A DNA stretch of 64,000 nucleotides, from assembly GCF_017875955.1 (NCBI RefSeq), contig NZ_JAGINK010000001.1:749001-813000 (forward strand). The letters are read 5' to 3'. Positions 63,016-64,000 of the stretch are shown here, one piece after another. How positions within the stretch are numbered: position 1 is the first letter of the stretch; each line of letters starts with the position of its first letter. The stretch is from Pseudomonas sp. BP8 (GTDB taxonomy: Bacteria; Pseudomonadota; Gammaproteobacteria; Pseudomonadales; Pseudomonadaceae). The notes beneath the pieces were generated by a model. It searched no databases and was not told the DNA's origin. It worked only from the letters and a program-made list of their open reading frames with translations. The translations under genes and the position numbers were made by a program.

Positions 63016-64000
63016 ATGACCCACGCCATCGCATCCCCAGGCGCACAGATGAAAGTGCGCGGTATCCACAAGCGCTTCGGCGCCTTCACCGCGCTCAACG
63101 ACGTCTCCCTTGATATCGCCGCAGGCGAGCTGGTCTGCCTGCTGGGCCCTTCAGGTTGCGGCAAGACCACCCTGCTGCGCTGTATTGCCGGCCTGGAGCG
63201 CCAGGACCGCGGCGAGTTGTACATCGGTGAGCGCGACATCTCCACGCTACCGCCCCAGGCCCGTGACTACGGCATCCTGTTCCAGTCCTATGCGCTGTTC
63301 CCCAACCTCACCGTCGAAGCCAACATCGCCTACGGGCTGAACGCCAGCAATCGCGACCAGAGCCGTCAGCGGGTCGCTGAAATGCTCGAGCTGGTCGGCC
63401 TGCTGGGCAGCGAGAAGAAGTACCCCGGCCAGCTGTCCGGCGGCCAGCAACAGCGCGTGGCCCTGGCCCGCGCCCTGGCGCCGTCGCCTTCGCTGTTGCT
63501 CCTCGACGAGCCGATGTCGGCCCTGGATGCCCGTGTTCGCGAGCACTTGTGCAGCGAGCTGCGCCAATTGCAGCGCCAGCTCGGTATCACCACCCTGATG
63601 GTCACCCACAATCAGGACGAGGCCATGCTGATGGCCGACCGTATCGCGGTGATGAACAACGGCCAGGTCGAGCAATACGCCACGCCCCAGGCCATCTACG
63701 ACCATCCGGCCACGCCGTTCGTTGCCGAGTTCGTCGGCCAGGGCAACTGGCTACCGTTCCAGCGCAGCAGCGCCAGCCACGCCCAGGTCGGCGGGATGAA
63801 CATGCGCTTGCTGCCGGACGCCGCTCGGGCCAGCAGCGGACGGCTGTTCTGCCGCCCTGAAGCGATTACCGTCAATCCGTTGGTGCACGAAGAGAATCTG
63901 TTCCCGGCTCAAGTCCGCGAGATCACCTTTCTCGGCAACCGCTGCCGGATGAGCTTTGAGCTGAACACCCTGCCAGGGCACACGCTGTTGGCCGAGTTGG
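63016..64000 (+). CDS. ABC transporter ATP-binding protein, 2-aminoethylphosphonate/spermidine type (partial)
   Basis: The frame runs open to the right edge of the window, so at least 328 residues of an ABC ATPase are visible. Walker [11 protein letters not shown]-loop ILFQSYALFPNL, signature LSGGQQQR, Walker B LLLLDEPMSALD and switch His in VTHNQDEAM are intact. A TOBE-like C-terminal domain begins near residue 240. It belongs to the PotA/FbpC/PhnT group. The preceding LysR gene and my memory of P. putida order suggest a 2-aminoethylphosphonate importer (PhnT), but polyamine or iron uptake cannot be excluded. Confidence 0.82.
   Translation, partial: MTHAIASPGAQMKVRGIHKRFGAFTALNDVSLDIAAGELVCLLGPSGCGKTTLLRCIAGLERQDRGELYIGERDISTLPPQARDYGILFQSYALFPNLTVEANIAYGLNASNRDQSRQRVAEMLELVGLLGSEKKYPGQLSGGQQQRVALARALAPSPSLLLLDEPMSALDARVREHLCSELRQLQRQLGITTLMVTHNQDEAMLMADRIAVMNNGQVEQYATPQAIYDHPATPFVAEFVGQGNWLPFQRSSASHAQVGGMNMRLLPDAARASSGRLFCRPEAITVNPLVHEENLFPAQVREITFLGNRCRMSFELNTLPGHTLLAEL

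Noticed and set aside
1..64000. tRNA, rRNA, prophage, integrase or IS element
   Set aside because: I found no tRNA-like cloverleaf, rRNA segment, integrase, transposase or phage structural gene. The only mobile-like DNA is REP pairs and the composite repeat.

Overview
The window is GC-rich, tightly packed chromosomal DNA of a Pseudomonas, most likely the P. putida group. This rests on the gene families and gene order (metNIQ with desulfurisation oxidoreductases, tcyJLN, oscA-sbp-cysTWA, serA/D2HGDH, rpiA/ilvA, rppH-ptsP, lgt-thyA, cadR/cadA) and on many copies of the P. putida type REP sequence (core GCGGGGCAAGCCCGCTCC). I see no rRNA, tRNA, CRISPR array, transposase, integrase or phage gene. 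Calls come from reading translated sequence and recalling families; no database search was run.

Layout. 0-1.4 kb: the end of a possible HDOD gene, a strongly structured leader and two small DUF3077/DUF6124-type genes. 1.5-6 kb: two cyclic-di-GMP enzymes flanking a fatty-acid desaturase. 6-16.4 kb: a sulfur block. On the minus strand it has cystine uptake (tcyJ-tcyL-tcyN), two SfnB-like oxidoreductases, a flavin monooxygenase and methionine uptake (metQ-metN-metI); divergently it has serine acetyltransferase epsC. 16.6-24 kb: a BetT transporter and a TriABC-like RND pump with two adaptor lipoproteins. 24.3-28.3 kb: oscA and the sulfate transporter sbp-cysT-cysW-cysA. 28.7-30.7 kb: tonB-exbB-exbD. 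31.8-34.3 kb: a serine hydrolase, an unusual sigma54-activator-like protein and an orphan MetQ. 34.5-42.4 kb: acylase, acetyltransferase, hydrolase and several DUF proteins. 43.2-46.7 kb: serA, divergent D-2-hydroxyglutarate dehydrogenase and an FAH-family enzyme. 46.9-58 kb: housekeeping genes (SdiA-regulated pair, rpiA, ilvA, HAD phosphatase, rppH, ptsP, NRDE, TauE-like, lgt). 58-64 kb: thyA, cadmium resistance cadR/cadA, a LysR regulator and the start of an ABC ATPase cut by the window edge.

How the genes work together. About a third of the window deals with sulfur: import of sulfate, cystine and methionine, O-acetylserine synthesis, oxidative release of sulfite from organosulfur compounds, OscA, and a regulator resembling SfnR. 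AT-rich islands in front of several of these units carry inverted repeats, some sharing a GGAA(A)TAA / TTATTTCC half-site, and may be sites for a common sulfur regulator (inference).

The most unusual structures are non-coding. A composite element of about 0.75 kb occurs twice in the same orientation (about 30.84-31.62 kb and 42.40-43.17 kb). It has terminal inverted repeats of about 140 bp (right arm shortened in the second copy), microsatellite edges, a run of hairpins, a variable hexamer tract and an embedded REP pair, but no credible gene. The second is the folded leader ahead of the small DUF genes at about 640-843.
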